A DNA stretch of 64,000 bases from Voacanga thouarsii (GCA_026120185.1 JANUWF010002420.1:1-64000), one strand, 5' to 3'. Counted from the stretch's first letter, positions 1 to 11,892 are shown. Notes: generated by a model from the letters alone, not told the origin. Numbers and translations are program-made.

Positions 1-173
1 GTAGAAAGTTTAGATAATACTTCCCAAGTGCAATAATGCTCCAATAGATATCCAAACTTGAGGTAAAGAAAGGGCTTGTCCAAGACGACTTTATTCCTAT
101 AAAACAAAATACAAATAAAAGCACAATGAAAATAATAATAAAATAAAAACCTACCCAAATAAAAGAAAACAAA

Positions 174-575
174 CTAAAGAAAAAGACTCAAATAAAAAAT
201 ATAAAATAAAAATTTTTCACACTCATCATGCTTCCTCATCAAATCTTTTGAAAAGAAATTAAAGCTCAAAATAGAAGATAGGCATGATGAATGTAGAATG
301 GAGAGAGGTTTTTGAAAAATAGAAGGTTTATGAAATAATTTTTTCTCACTAACGCAAAACACATAAACCTCTTTCTCTAACATTTCTTTAGACACGCAAA
401 TATTGTTGTCAACATATAAGTGCACATGGTTTCTAAAGAATGCATCAAGCTTGAAATCACCTTTTAACCCTTCAAAAGAATGTTCATAAGTAAAATTCCC
501 CTTTAAACTTAGTATTTGAGTTCTTAAAGATGAGATTAAGAAATCTTTACTTTTCGATGCTTCTACAAATACCAA
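174..575 (-). CDS. Unrecognised ORF of the same LTR element
   Basis: This 133-codon frame lies downstream of the 724-1032 frame on the same strand, inside the internal region of the minus-strand LTR element. The product has a charged N-terminus (VEASKSKDF) and a C-terminus rich in Phe and Leu. I recognise no domain. The AT-rich composition makes a chance ORF possible. I list it because its position and strand fit the element's coding region. Confidence 0.25.
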   Translation of the reverse strand: MVFVEASKSKDFLISSLRTQILSLKGNFTYEHSFEGLKGDFKLDAFFRNHVHLYVDNNICVSKEMLEKEVYVFCVSEKKLFHKPSIFQKPLSILHSSCLSSILSFNFFSKDLMRKHDECEKFLFYIFYLSLFL

Positions 576-723
576 GTTACCTCCCTAAAATTAGGGTGAA
601 GAGTAGAATTCATCAACATCCTCAAAGGGTTTCTTAGAATGAACTATAAATCCAACTTCTTGAGGCATGTTAAACTCCATACATCATCATTGGGACCATT
701 GTTCTCCAAGAAGTGAGAAGAAC

Positions 724-1032
724 CTAAAAATCATGTGACAAAGAGAGATTAGAAGTATTAGCACGTAGAGTAGAATTGAATACCTCCCTTTCCACATTGG
801 ACAATTGGTCCTCATATCCTCTCTCCTTTCCTGGGAGATTCTCTTGTACAAGCATATGGGCCTTTATGGCATCCTCAACCAACTTAGCTAGTTGTGTTCT
901 TTGATAGCTTAAGCGTTGGGATACTTCTTTATGCCACTTAATGAAGGAATTTGAATTGGCGACAAAAGAATTCATTGAGGCTTCAAGTGACATCTCACAA
1001 AAAGCATCAATCCGAGATTGCAACTTTGCCAA
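724..1032 (-). CDS. Unrecognised ORF in LTR-element leader/gag position
   Basis: This 102-codon frame begins with ATG about 400 bases inside the primer site, where gag would be expected. The product is mostly hydrophilic and helical-looking, with many Glu, Lys and Gln residues (for example SQRLSYQRTQLAKLVEDAIK). It has no zinc knuckle and no gag motif that I recognise. It may be the N-terminal part of a degenerate gag-like protein or an ORF specific to a non-autonomous family. The next frame downstream (174-575) is separated from it by stops. Confidence 0.35.
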   Translation of the reverse strand: MAKLQSRIDAFCEMSLEASMNSFVANSNSFIKWHKEVSQRLSYQRTQLAKLVEDAIKAHMLVQENLPGKERGYEDQLSNVEREVFNSTLRANTSNLSLSHDF

Positions 1033-1433
1033 ATTCTCATCATTGTAGCTCCTTTAATCATGTGCCCAAAAATAGTTGTCCATGATGATGTCAATCTCGC
1101 GCTCAAAGAAAAACAAAAATCAAATCGAAAATAAAGAAAAATAATTTAAATAAATAAATAAATAAAATAAAAAAACAAAAGTTAAAAACAAATAATATAA
1201 AATAAAGACAAGGAAAAATGCACGCATTCCCGAACTATTTAAATACAAAAGTTAGTGGTATTTACAGTACAACAGGAAGGATGTTAGTCAATTAAGTTAA
1301 AGTTAGTAAATGAGATTACAAGAGACAACATATACAAAATATGGCACCTTTTTGCAAAAAGAACAAGTGTACAAATTTACATATTTACATATTTACATGG
1401 TTAAATCTACAAAATCCAAGCTTTTATGCTATT

Positions 1434-1453
1434 GTTCCTCGGCAACGATGCCA
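1434..1453 (-). promoter_or_regulatory. Primer binding site, tRNA-Asp type
   Basis: Read on the minus strand the site is TGGCATCGTTGCCGAGGAAC. This matches the 3' end of plant tRNA-Asp (complement TGGCGCCGTTGCC...) with a few substitutions. It lies six bases from the CA end of the adjacent LTR, the correct place for a minus-strand DNA primer site. The substitutions indicate decay. Confidence 0.75.
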
Positions 1454-1459
1454 AAAACT

Positions 1460-2980
1460 TGATGTGTCCGGACTTGGATATAAAAATCATACAAAAACTC
1501 AACACATTCCCAATCAGGTTTAAATTAAAATGTCCAACCCAAATCACACATATGAACAAGCGTACTCATCATTAACATAGCATAAGGTTCAAACGATTGT
1601 TGATCCTCAATGAACAAGTATATATTAGTCACCTTTCTTTTATTGTTTAACCGACTCGATAAAGTGAAAACGAAATAAAAAGGAAAATAAAATAAAATAA
1701 AATAAAACAAAGGAATATATACATGTCAAGGATGGAGAAGTATGTAACTCAAACCATTATTTTAACAATCATAATCTTAACTAATCATTCTCTTGGCATC
1801 ATGAAGGATTAAGATAGATTCACTTCTTTTTCAATCCATGAAATCACTATCTTCTAGATAAATTAGAATCACTTGGTCTCGTCTCAACTAACTTATCCAA
1901 AAGATACATTAAACACAATCCTTGGTCGTGGCGAATTTAAAACATGAAAGTAATTAATGAATCCTTGGTCTCGGCAAACATCAATTAATGTTTAATTACC
2001 TAGTCCTCATCAAGTAACCCCCTTGGTCTCAACGAGTTAACAGACAACAAATATGAAATTAATAAATTGCAACCACTATCAACCCCTTTGGTCTCAGCGA
2101 ATTAATAGGAAAAACCAACCAATTAATTTCGTAATAAGCACAAGTAATTAAATACCAAGAAAAACAATCAATTAATCAAAAGATCGAATAACTCTAAATA
2201 TCATGAATATCAAAACAATGTCGAATTACAATAAAACAATTAAAACATCATTGTTCAAGAAAAAGAAAACAAAGTAAAAGAAAACACTCATAGATAAGCC
2301 TCCTTCTTCTTCATTTGAAGACCTTCTTGCACAATCCTCCTTGAATTGAAGAATTCCTCCTTTGAATGAGTGATTTTCTATGATGATCAATGAATTCTCT
2401 CTCCTTCCCTTGTGTTTTCGATCTATTTATAGGCTTAGGAAGTGCCTAAACTTGTAGGTACAATGTTCTTGGCCCAGTAAAAGTTGGAAGATACTAAAAC
2501 TCCACAGATTACCAAAAACCGCGTAGAATAATCACAGCACCGCCTCATCTTCAGGGCACAGCCGACGCCACCTTGGCTCTCGGAGCTGGCGCCGTTTGTA
2601 TTCTACTTCTCTACTTGTTCGCTGATTTTTCTCTGAATTTTTCACAATAAAGACCAGAATGCAGCCGGTGCCGCCTTGACTCTTGGAGCCAATACCAGTT
2701 TGACTCTGTTTTGCTCTGTTTCACCAATTTTTCTGTCGCTTCAAAGTATGTGTCAACAGTGCATGGCCGACGCCGATTCTAGGGCCCTAGCCAGCGCCGC
2801 CTCTCCTCTGTTTTGCGATATTTTTATTTCGTTTTACCCTAAAAATCTGAAATAATGAACAAAATACTTTCCCAAGGGTAAAATCTCAAATATGAAGGAA
2901 TATAACTAGTTATTGAACAAAATGTATCACAAAAGAACCTCAAATAACTAGGAAAAATATGAATAATTTAGCCCCTATCA
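1460..2980 (-). repeat. 5' LTR of minus-strand Ty3/gypsy-like element
   Basis: The segment starts on the minus strand with TGATAGGGGC and ends with ACACATCA next to the tRNA-Asp primer site, giving TGAT...ATCA termini over 1521 bases. A TATA box (CTATAAATAG on the minus strand, 2423-2432) is the likely RNA polymerase II promoter. GC-rich islands with a GGCGCC-like core occur between about 2520 and 2810 in otherwise AT-rich sequence. The outer end abuts a LINE reading frame at 2981, so the element inserted into that LINE. The second LTR is outside the window. Confidence 0.8.
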
Positions 2981-3960
2981 GTTCTAATATACCAAAAAAC
3001 CTCAAAGAAAAATCATGAATCAAACGTTTCAATTTCCTTACTGAAAACTTGTTAGCGATACCCCGAATATTCCAGATAAAAAGATTAATTATTAAAATTA
3101 ATGAGATGATAAGCTAGAGATTTTCTTAGCTTTACGAGTTGGCAGAATCTTCCTTACTTCAAGTTGGCCACCTTTTTTCTTTCTGAGACCATGAGTATTA
3201 GAAGCCAGCTTTTTACGATGCAGAACATTACGGATATGTGATTGGAATTCGTGACCCAAGGGATAGGTTTCATCATCTGACTTTTGGCCTTTATCAATCT
3301 CTGAGGGGTCTAGTATTATAGATTGATCATAAAAAAGGACATCTACATAGTAACGCTTCTCCTGCAAATGAGATAATACATCATTGTCTAATTCTTTTGG
3401 GTTATCAGATACCTGTGAGAGGCAATGCCCACGGATAGGTCAAGGGAGAACCATCCCAATTAGAAGCATGGGCTATAGAAGTCATTTGCATGTCACTAAA
3501 AGGAACCTGAATAATTTCTGGAATTCGAGCATTCGAAACCCTAGGAGCAGTAGAAATCGTGTTAGTTACTAGATTAGCCAAAGGCAATGAGGGATTTATT
3601 GAGAAGGCCAACTAGGAATCACTGAGGTTAGAAACTGTCGAAGCGACTGCACACTCAGCCGATCTAATGCAATTAGAATCAGCAACCACCTTTGAAAAAT
3701 CTCCTAGCCAGATAGTGGGCGCGGCATCTTGATGCTCAAGTCTTCAAGACACTGGTCGTTAGGAGATTTATGTGATTGTGGGGCCGGATATACCCCAATA
3801 TTATGTGAAGTTGGTAGTGGAAGGTAACAAGAATTTCCAGACTAGAGAAATTCTTACGTGTACTCGATGCACGTGCACCGGGTGTATTAGATACTTGTAT
3901 AATGTGCAGGTACAATTTTGGAATGATGTTGCCATCGTGACAAAAGCTTGTAATACCCCT
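2981..3960 (-). pseudogene. LINE (L1-type) fragment: ORF1 tail and start of endonuclease
   Basis: On the minus strand, 3405-3611 and 3098-3367 encode low-complexity linker protein of the kind found after the zinc knuckle of plant L1 LINE ORF1, ending in a basic stretch (LRKKKGGQLEVRKILPTRK). It is followed at about 3085-2981 by the endonuclease N-terminus, including FIWNIRGIANKFSVRKLKR, where WN(I/V)RG is the signature of the APE-type endonuclease start. The frame is cut at 2981 by the LTR element. Stops separate the pieces. The 5' limit near 3960 is approximate. Confidence 0.65.
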
Positions 3961-4149
3961 CCCAATTTCACCTTAGAAATCGAAAAATAAATAAACAGAC
4001 ATCCACCTTTTAGATATTTTGGATTTACAACAATATGATTTATTCATTTAATTCTTATGTAAATTGGTGCTCTCCAAATCCCACAAAATTATTCTTTTTA
4101 ACGTTGCATTTTTGCTTTTGCCACTACCGACAGCCCAAGATCCCTAGTG

Positions 4150-5246
4150 TCGGGGTTCATTCGCTTCCTTCTGCTACCATTCTTCTTCTCATCCAACTGC
4201 AGTTAAATCTCTTTCTCACCATAAAGGGGAGCCGGCTGTCTTTTTCATTAACTCAAAAATTGAAGCTCTTGCTATGCCTTTCAAGTTTGCTTTGGTTATA
4301 TTTTCGCAGGGTGAACCTTCCATGGAGGCTATTAGAAAAGAATTCCAAACCATTAGCTTTAAGGGATCAGTTGCTCTCGCGCGACTGACTCGATCCAAAG
4401 CACATTTTTATTCATCCTAATCTTTAGGAGGACTATCTTTGGCTATGGCTAAAAGGCTTATGGTATCTCTTAGGATTTCCTATAAGGATTCTTAAATGGA
4501 CCACAAAGTTTCAGGGTTCTACTAATCCAACCACAGTCCTGATTTGGATTGCTACGGAACACTTGCCTATTCACATGTTCACCAAATCAACTCTCTTCAT
4601 ATTGGCCTCCACAGTAGGAACTCTTTTGAAACTGGATGATGCGACTGCTACTCTTTCTCATCCCAATATAGCCTGAATATATATGGAAGTTAATCTTCTG
4701 AAGGAAAATCCGTCTAGGGTTTAGGTAGGTACAAGCGCCTCCGGATTTTTCCAATCTATAACTTATGAGAATATGCATGTCTATTGCTCTGATTGCTGTA
4801 GAATCGATCATGACGCCACTACTTGTGGTTTGCATCCACACCTGTCGACGACTAAGGCACCTAACCCGCCCAAAGTTTCTGAACGCTGGATTCCCAAAAA
4901 GAATGCCACTGAGATTAGTAAACTAAATATTATAGGGAACCCTATTTCGGAAAATTTTGATGCTGCAATTCCTTCTTCTCCAGAAGCTAATGCTGGATAT
5001 TCTACTTTAAGCAAGGACAACGGTGGAACTACTGAGGAGGATTCTATCCCTAGGCCAACTATTTTCACCAGTAGTCAACCTGCTACTATAGCACAAGCTA
5101 ATGCTATTCAAACAACAAACTCGGGTTTGTCAGTTCTTGAGAATAGCAAATCCTTGACTCCTACTCTTCCTATTGCTCCTGCTAAAGTTTCACATGCCAA
5201 AACCACTACCATTCTCTCTGTGAACAATGGTCCTTATTCAAAATAG
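4150..5246 (+). pseudogene. LINE ORF1 (DUF4283 and CCHC-type zinc knuckle), broken
   Basis: This is the nucleic-acid-binding ORF1 of a plant L1-type LINE. Across shifting frames the translation shows a DUF4283-like region (about 4215-4400), then WIATEHLPIHMFTKSTL near 4550. The zinc knuckle CSDCCRIDHDATTC lies in the open frame 4773-5246, which then continues as a Ser/Thr/Pro-rich linker to a stop at 5246. Several frameshifts and stops interrupt the DUF4283 part, so it cannot be expressed as one protein. It belongs with the endonuclease and RT segments that follow on the same strand. Confidence 0.7.
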
Positions 5247-5599
5247 ACGTTAAACCCACAGAATCATAGACACTCTTCAGGAATTACTTGGGAGGTATTG
5301 TTGCATGGCCCACCTTCCTCAATAATAGTCGTAACTGTCCCGGTCTAGATTGAAAGTGCCCTTGAGTCGGATCTCTCAGTGCCCACAGCACAAGGTAATA
5401 TACGACATGATCAGTACTCCTCAGATGCCTTTGATACTAATAAAAGATATTTTTCGGATTTGGAGGAGGTTGGGATTAGATCTGATTTTTTGCAATTTAT
5501 TAAGGCTACTTTGGCAAAAAAAAAGCTACTGAATGGAAGTCTCCTCGGCCAGAGCAGAAACATGAAAAGGCCAATTCCCAGTCTCGTAAGAATTCCCGT

Positions 5600-6270
5600 A
5601 AAATACTGCCTAGCCGAAAGGCTAAGCTTGCCTCTACCTTCTACCACCCTTCCAATTAATATAAATACCATAATTTGGAATATTAGCGAGATAGTGAATA
5701 GCTTTTCCTGTAGACGATTGCAGAGACTCATCACGAAACATAACTTACATATTTTTTCTATTCTGGAGCCTATGGTCACTTCTGATCAGATTTCAATTTT
5801 TGTACGTAGCCTTGGTTTTCAACACTATTTCTCAAATTGTTCTGGGAAGGTATGGATTTTTTGGAAGGATTTTGTTAATTCTACTATTCTCATATATCAT
5901 GAACAGTTTGTTCATCTCAAAATTTTTATGCCAATAGGAGGTTTGTATCATATATTGATAATATATGCATCTTGTACAAGAATAGGTCAGTTTCCTCTAT
6001 GGTCTTCCCTAATAGACATCTCGTCCTCTATGTTAGGACCTTGGTCACTGGGCGATGATTGTAACGTCATTGCTGAAGCATCAGAATACTCAAGATTTAC
6101 GGTGCCTAGTCAGGCATTAATATCTAATTTTACTTAATTTATTGACGTGTGTGCTTTGCAAAGTCCTCTTTTTACAGGTAGTAGATTCACTTGGGCGTGA
6201 GGTGGAGCGAGATTGTGCTATGAGCATCTGGATAGGATTCTTTTAAACTCCTCCTAGGTTTCCTCTATTT
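5600..6270 (+). pseudogene. LINE ORF2 endonuclease domain, broken
   Basis: The frame 5379-6137 contains the start of an APE-like endonuclease of an L1-type LINE. Visible landmarks are IIWNISEIVNSF (normally WNxRG), ILEPMVTSDQIS, an IYASCTR segment and a GPWSLGDDCNVIAEASE segment, the last corresponding to the conserved GDFN block with a substitution. The frame stops at 6137, and the next part (FTGSRFTW-like, 6165-6250) is in the same frame after the stop. Some catalytic motif residues are altered, which fits a dead copy. ORF1 ends 350 bases upstream. Confidence 0.7.
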
Positions 6271-6281
6271 ACTCTAATAAA

Positions 6282-7548
6282 GTGGAACATCTCCTTCGTT
6301 CTCGGTCAGATCATTCCCCTCTTTGGGTTACACATCAATTTATAGCACCTCCTATGGGTTCTTTCGCATTTAAATTTCAGAAAATGTGGCTCCGACATTC
6401 CTCTTTCCATTTAGTAATACCGAAGGAATGGAACATAACAATTTATAGAAATGGTATGGACGTATTGCTTAGGAAGCTTCGACTGATTAAAAAGGCTCTT
6501 AGGACTAGGAACAAGGATGTTTTCGGTAATGCGTTCACTAATGTTCAAAAAACGAAAGATGATGTTCTCTGGGCAGAAATTCTGTATGAGAATTCCAACT
6601 TTTCTTTGAATTGCGAACAACTCCAGGAGGCCAAGGCTCGTCTTGCTTTTTGCCTTAAATCTGAAGAGGATTTTTGGAGGGATAAATCGAGACTTAAATG
6701 GGTAAAGGAGGGAGATTGCAATACCACATTTTTTCATTCATTCTATAAAAAATGCTAGGACAAGCTGTTGATTTCCAGCATTAGGTTCTCATCTGGAACT
6801 ATTCTCAAGCAACAATCGAACATTAGTGCGGCAGCAATAGACTACTTTTCTAGGCTTCTTAAGAGTAGTAATGATGCTAGGACCCTGGATTCTCCTCTTT
6901 TCAACAACATCCTGGAGTTGATTATTCTACAGGATAATCTCATGCTTTCTAAAATCCCAGACATGGAGGAAGTTAAACAAGTAGTGTTTGGCCTTATAGT
7001 AGATAGTGCACCTGGGCCAAATGGTTTCTCTAGCCATTTATTCACATAATGCAGGCACTGGATTGTGGAGGATGTAGTTAGGGTAGTCGTTGACTTCTTC
7101 ACAGGAGTTCTATTTTTGAAAGGTTTTTCTAGCACACACATAGTGTTAATTTCTAAAAAAACTCCTCCCACGTCTTTTAGGGATTTCTAACCAATAAGCT
7201 TATGCAACTATTGCAACAAAATTATCATGACAATTCTTGCGACAAGGATTGCTCAATTATTGTGAAGGATCGATCATCTTCCCTAACTAGTCGGGTCACG
7301 TGATGGGCAAAGACATCGTGGACAATATTTTATTGGCTCTGGAATTAGTTTTTCCGTTGGATAGGAAATCGCGAGGTAGAAATATCATCTTGAAATTGGA
7401 TATGCAAAAAGATTTTGATAGGGTTAATTGGTCTTCTTTGCTGCAAGTCATGTCCATATTTCATTTTAATCAGCATATCCTTCACTTGGTTAGCAATTGT
7501 CTTACAAATTGTTAGTTTTCGGTGCTTGTTAATGGTCAACTTGCTGGA
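6282..7548 (+). pseudogene. LINE ORF2 linker and reverse transcriptase N-terminal part, truncated
   Basis: Frame 6282-6758 carries the endonuclease-RT linker (RSRSDHSPLWVT, then WRDKSRLKWVKEGDCNTTFFH, typical of plant L1 LINEs). Frames 6768-7049 and 7300-7515 hold RT blocks 0-2a: DSAPGPNGFSSHLFT, then LDMQKDFDRVNWSSLL, where the family's catalytic Asp lies in KLDMxKAFDRV. The RT reading is cut exactly at 7548 by a copia LTR, so the YADD box and everything downstream are missing. At least three frame changes or stops are present upstream. Confidence 0.8.
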
Positions 7549-9341
7549 TGTTGGAAAGTATGCCCTCAAAGACTAGGAATTCTATGTAAATATATTGCAA
7601 CAAAATGTTTATTCATTCAATTTAGTTTGTTTCTTATACTATTGCACATTTAAGGTCTAGGTATGACAAGTAATAGTTTATGTATTGGGTTATTCTTCAC
7701 AGTAAAGTATAGACCATGGGTACTTGTCATACAAGTAAATTTGAGTTCTTAGTTGTTTGATGGAATTGGGCATTTCATCAAGATAAGACTATTATGCATT
7801 GAGTTCCAATAAGGAATGGTTTACCTTGAATCAGTGAGTAGTTCACTCACATTATTGGCATAAGTGTATTTTGAATACCTAGAACTGGACCTATAATAGT
7901 GGTCTCTCTTAAAGTACTATAGTTATAACGACCAGACTATTACTGCTACAGCGTGGATGGATACCTTCAAACTTGAGTATGAGTTACTGGTCTTGTGAAG
8001 TTAGGGTTTTATACTTTGATGTATGTTAGGTGAGATTTCTTTTGTGATATCAATATTCTTGTATGTTAGGTGTATTACTTTAGTTAGTTAAGACGAACTC
8101 ATGGAACAGAGTTTTGATGCTTTACTTAGTGAAGTTAAATCATCCCCCTGTGATTGTCTGGGATAATCTAATGATCTAGGGCCCTGGGAACATGACTCTA
8201 GAATGTGTGCTTTTGGGTAGCTTCTAATGATGAGCAAGTACATTCAAATGAGTCATTGAATATCAGACTAGAGATCTAAGGATGGTAGATATCTTTGAGA
8301 TATGTATTAGTACATTTATCCTGTCTCATTGATGGGTGTTACATAAAGGGGTCTTTTCGTCATTTCACTCGTAAGTCCAAGATATTGCTTTAGCAATATT
8401 ATTCTTGAGGCTAATATTTTCATATGGTGATAAATGTGAATATTTGAAATAGTACAATGCAGCTATTTAATAGTAAGGGCATTTTGATCATTTTAGTAGC
8501 CATGAATAATATGTCTCTTGGTCCCAAGAGTAGCTCAAGTTACCTTGGTATTGTTTAGACACAATCTGGGCTTAATGGATAATTATATGGAAGAGAATAA
8601 AATTTATTCTAAAATTCCAATTAGAATTAATTAATTAGTCTTGTGTTTTTATAAGGCCCAAAAAATAATTAATTAATTAATAGAATTGGGCTGGAATAAA
8701 TTAATTAATTTAGTCGATATATGTTGACATTTATTAAAAATTTAATTAGAATTAATTAATTAGTCTTGGGTATCTAATGAAGTGCATAAAAGATAATTAA
8801 TTAATTAAGAGAATTGAGCCGATCATGGACTAATTTATGAGCACAACACCAAGCCCATTAGGGCTTGAAGATTTCGGCCATTAGGGCTTGAGGAAGCCCC
8901 AAGGCTAGCCGAAATTAAGAGGAAAGAAGAAGGAAAAAAATAATGACGTTAATTTTTTCTTAATTCTCTTAGGTATGCCGTCTCTCCCTCTCACTCTCTG
9001 TTCCACATTCTTCTCTTCTTTCTCTCTCGGAGAGTATCTTGATTATCCAAAGAAGGAGCTTTCACCAATCTAACCTAAGAGCAAGGTAGAGTCATACTCC
9101 GAAAGATGAAGAGAGGAAGCTTGGTGACACTTGATGCGTATGAGTAGAAGATTAGTGGGAATACCGATCAAACAACATGTGCCTCTTTCTCCCCTTCTAA
9201 CATAAGTTCCAATGCAACCTGGCCCCTTATTGGTTAATACATGATCAATAAAGAAAAGTAAGTACTCTCTCCTAGATGTGGCTCGGAAAACTGAATAATT
9301 TTCCACTCGTTTTCTTTGATGTTTTCCATTTTGATCCTTCA
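7549..9341 (+). repeat. 5' LTR of copia element (TGTTGGAAAGTATGCCCTC family)
   Basis: The LTR starts TGTTGGAAAGTATGCCCTC directly after the interrupted LINE frame and ends TTTTGATCCTTCA two bases before the primer site. It is 1793 bases long. The start and several internal stretches match the LTR at 47246-49034 (minus) and the solo LTR at 27406-29437, including the passage around 7740-8330 that is alignable in all three. TTAATTAATTAA-rich tracts lie at 8620-8810. Confidence 0.85.
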
Positions 9342-9343
9342 AG

Positions 9344-9356
9344 TAGTATCAGAGCC
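9344..9356 (+). promoter_or_regulatory. Primer binding site, initiator-Met tRNA type
   Basis: TAGTATCAGAGCC two bases after the LTR end corresponds to the usual TGGTATCAGAGC primer site with one substitution. Its position and spacing match those in the related minus-strand element. Confidence 0.8.
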
Positions 9357-10963
9357 ACAAATTTCATCTAGGAGCATGTACTAGGGTTAAAAACTGGAAA
9401 ATGTGGTACTTTTACTATTAAAAATGAATCTTTTGTGATTTGATGTGATCCTTCATACATTAGTTTCTAGAGTTCATGTACATCTCGCGGTTAGAGGCAT
9501 AGGATCATGTATTCTAATGGTTTTCCTATCATTTTTTTTTTAAAGTAGATTCGTTATACGCTTCGTGGTTAGAGGCATAGGCGCTTGTAAAAGCATGTTT
9601 TTATGCCCGGTTTTACGTTTCTTTTAACCTGTAAATTTTGGGGACTAAAGAACATGATTGATGGAATTGTTGACGAGTGAAAAATGGCTGAAAAGTAGGA
9701 TTTTTCCAGAAATCGGCGAACTCCAGAACGGACTCGGTGCCAGATGGCTCGATCAGACCAGGTGCCAAGTCCACTCTGCCCAGCCAAAGGTTTTGGTGAA
9801 ACAGAAGCAGACTCGGCGCTAGGAGGGCCAAATGGACCAGGCACCAGGTTCACTCTGCCCAGAGGCAGATGTGCGCAATTTTGTCCAAGAAAAGGGAAAG
9901 CACTACTGAAGTTCTGTACCTCAATTTTTCCTTGATGTAATCATGTTTTGAAACCATTGTATGAGGTTAATTTTTTGCAATAGTTTTATTTATCTATGGA
10001 TGAATAATTTGCATGAAACCACCTTAGCATTAAACAAGATCATTAATTTTTAATTCATGATATTTAATCCATTATTTGGTCACTTAGGTATAAATGAATA
10101 GTTTGAGCATGAAAATGTGTACTTTTGTTATCATCCTTATTTCATTTTTGTGATCAAATGCGCAAGTTGTTGTGAAACCAAAGTCTCACTAGATAGATAA
10201 AACATTTTAATCTAAGAAACTTTAAAATAAAAGAGTTCATGGTTTATTCGCTTAAAAGGTTTAATCCTTGACATAGAGAATAATGTTGAAGTTAAGGTTA
10301 TTTAATGAAGTTTTACTTGGTTATTAACTTAGAATAGTAAAATAAATTCATAGTTTATTCTCTCAAAGGATTTAATCCTTGACATAGAGAATAATATTGA
10401 ATTTTAGTTTTTTGACTAAAGTTAATGAAACTATGAGATTATAGAAAATGTTTATGGGCCTAAAACTCTATTTTCAATAAAAGATTAAGTGGGAGAGGGG
10501 TTCCAATGACCCCATAGCTTCCATCACAACTCTCATTAGAGATAGTGGATTTTCTCGTGTCATTCTGAGCATGACCCCCTATAGGATGGATTTTCACAAG
10601 TATCTAGAACTATTGATGAGTAAAATTAAAAGCCTAGGGTATTTGCTAGGATCGACCCACCTATGTTGGAGGTTTTTAGCAGTAGATTACCCGTAGGTGG
10701 TATGAATCAGTAGCCATCCTTTCGGTGGAGCTTTTTCTAAACCATTACCTATTTAGGAAGTTTTGATTTGTGATGGTTATACACTTAAATTAGAATGCTA
10801 TTAATCTTCCTACGAAACTCTGTTAGCTTTTCTAAGAGCCAAACTATTTATATTATTGATAATGGTTTTAAGAGTTATCTATTATCAAAGAAATAATAGA
10901 ATGTGCATTTTTATTTCTTGCAAACTAAATGAATGTTTTTTTTTTTTTTGCAATATTTCAGAA
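9357..10963 (+). other. Long untranslated leader of copia element
   Basis: About 1.6 kb separate the primer site from the gag ATG. There is no credible ORF. A GC-rich island at about 9710-9880 contains repeated (G/C)GGTGCCA and CTCTGCCCAG phrases. A passage at 10490-10610, GTGGGAGAGGGGTTCCAATG and onward, is also found in the leader of the minus-strand family member (about 45905-46015). A poly-T run lies at 10937-10949 just before gag. Confidence 0.65.
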
Positions 10964-11892
10964 ATGTTTGGTTTCAGTCCATTGTCAATCATTCTCAATG
11001 TGAATAAGTTGACAGGCCCAAATTATATGGATAGGAAGAGGAACCTGAGCATAGTACTCACGGCCGAGGAGTACAAATATATTCGTATGGATCCCTGTCC
11101 TGAGATTGGGAAAGAATCCACTGATCAGAAGTAAGATGCAAAGAAGGTATGGAAGAAAGCTGATGAAATGGCTAAGTGCTATATATTGGCTTCCATGTCT
11201 AATGTGCTTCAATCTAAGCATGAGCATATGGCCACTGTGTATGACATGGATTTGTCATTACATACCATGTTTACTGACAAGAGCTGACTCGCAAGGTAGG
11301 AATCTCTTAGGGCAATCATAAACACTAGGATGGCTGAGGGGACATCCGGTCGAGAACATCTGCTTAAGATGATTGCCTACTTTAAAGAGGCTGAGGTCTT
11401 AGGTGCAACGATAGATCCTAAGAGCTAAATTAACATGATTCTTGAAACTTTGCTTGATTCATATTCTCAGTTCAAGTTGAAATACAACATGAACAAGTTA
11501 GATATGAATCTCACGGAGCTTATGAAAGAGCTCCAGGCGGCAGAAAAGATCATGAAGCCCATGTCAAAGGTTTTGGTCTCTCATTTTGCTTCTTTTTCTG
11601 GAATTAAGGCAAATCCTAAGAAATTCAAGAAGAATAAGGTCCAAAACAACGCAAGGGCCTAGCCCAAAGCATCTAGTCAAGCCAAGCCCAATGGGAAGTC
11701 CAAAGGCAAATGCTTCAAGTGTGGCAAGAAGGGGCATTGGAAGAAAGATTTTCCGGACTTCTTAGCCAGGTCTACATCAGGTATTGCTCTATACCTAGAA
11801 TCTATTTTGATGGTTGGATCAACAGCTTCCTGGATGGTTGATTCTGGAGCCACTGACCATGTTTGTAACTCTTTGCAAGGGTTCAGTAAAAA
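10964..11892 (+). pseudogene. copia gag (UBN2-type) and protease start, broken
   Basis: The ATG at 10964 opens a gag-polypeptide frame (LNVNKLTGPNYMDRKRNLS) that hits a stop near 11132. Homology continues with further in-frame stops through KVWKKADEMAKCYILASMS (11140-11200), REHLLKMIAYFKEAEVLGA (11350-11410) and the frame 11435-11662. A CCHC zinc knuckle CFKCGKKGHWKKDF follows at about 11710-11755, where the final Cys is replaced by Phe. The protease motif DSGATDHV at 11840-11863 is the last recognisable part. This is capsid protein of a copia retrotransposon and is not functional. Confidence 0.8.

Larger units (their letters stand above)
1..1433 (-). mobile_element. Internal 5' part of an LTR retrotransposon, truncated by window edge
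   Basis: This is the sequence just downstream of the primer site of a minus-strand LTR retrotransposon whose 5' LTR lies at 1460-2980. It is AT-rich and carries two open frames (724-1032 and 174-575). No protease, RT or integrase motif is visible before the window ends, so the element may be a non-autonomous large derivative or may have its pol further left. The primer site suggests a Ty3/gypsy element of the Athila type, but only by that criterion. Confidence 0.6.
7549..11892 (+). mobile_element. Ty1/copia element with 5' LTR, leader and gag, 3' truncated
   Basis: A plus-strand copia retrotransposon inserted into the LINE RT at 7549. It has a 1.8-kb 5' LTR, a primer site, a non-coding leader of about 1.6 kb, a broken gag and the first bases of the protease (WMVDSGATDHV near 11835-11870). 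Homology ends near 11892. No integrase, RT or 3' LTR follows. The LTR, leader and gag are related to the minus-strand element at 42958-49034, so both are members of one family. Confidence 0.8.

Noticed and set aside
1341..1523. ORF 60 codons on the plus strand
   Set aside because: It spans the primer site and LTR end of the minus-strand element and is spurious.
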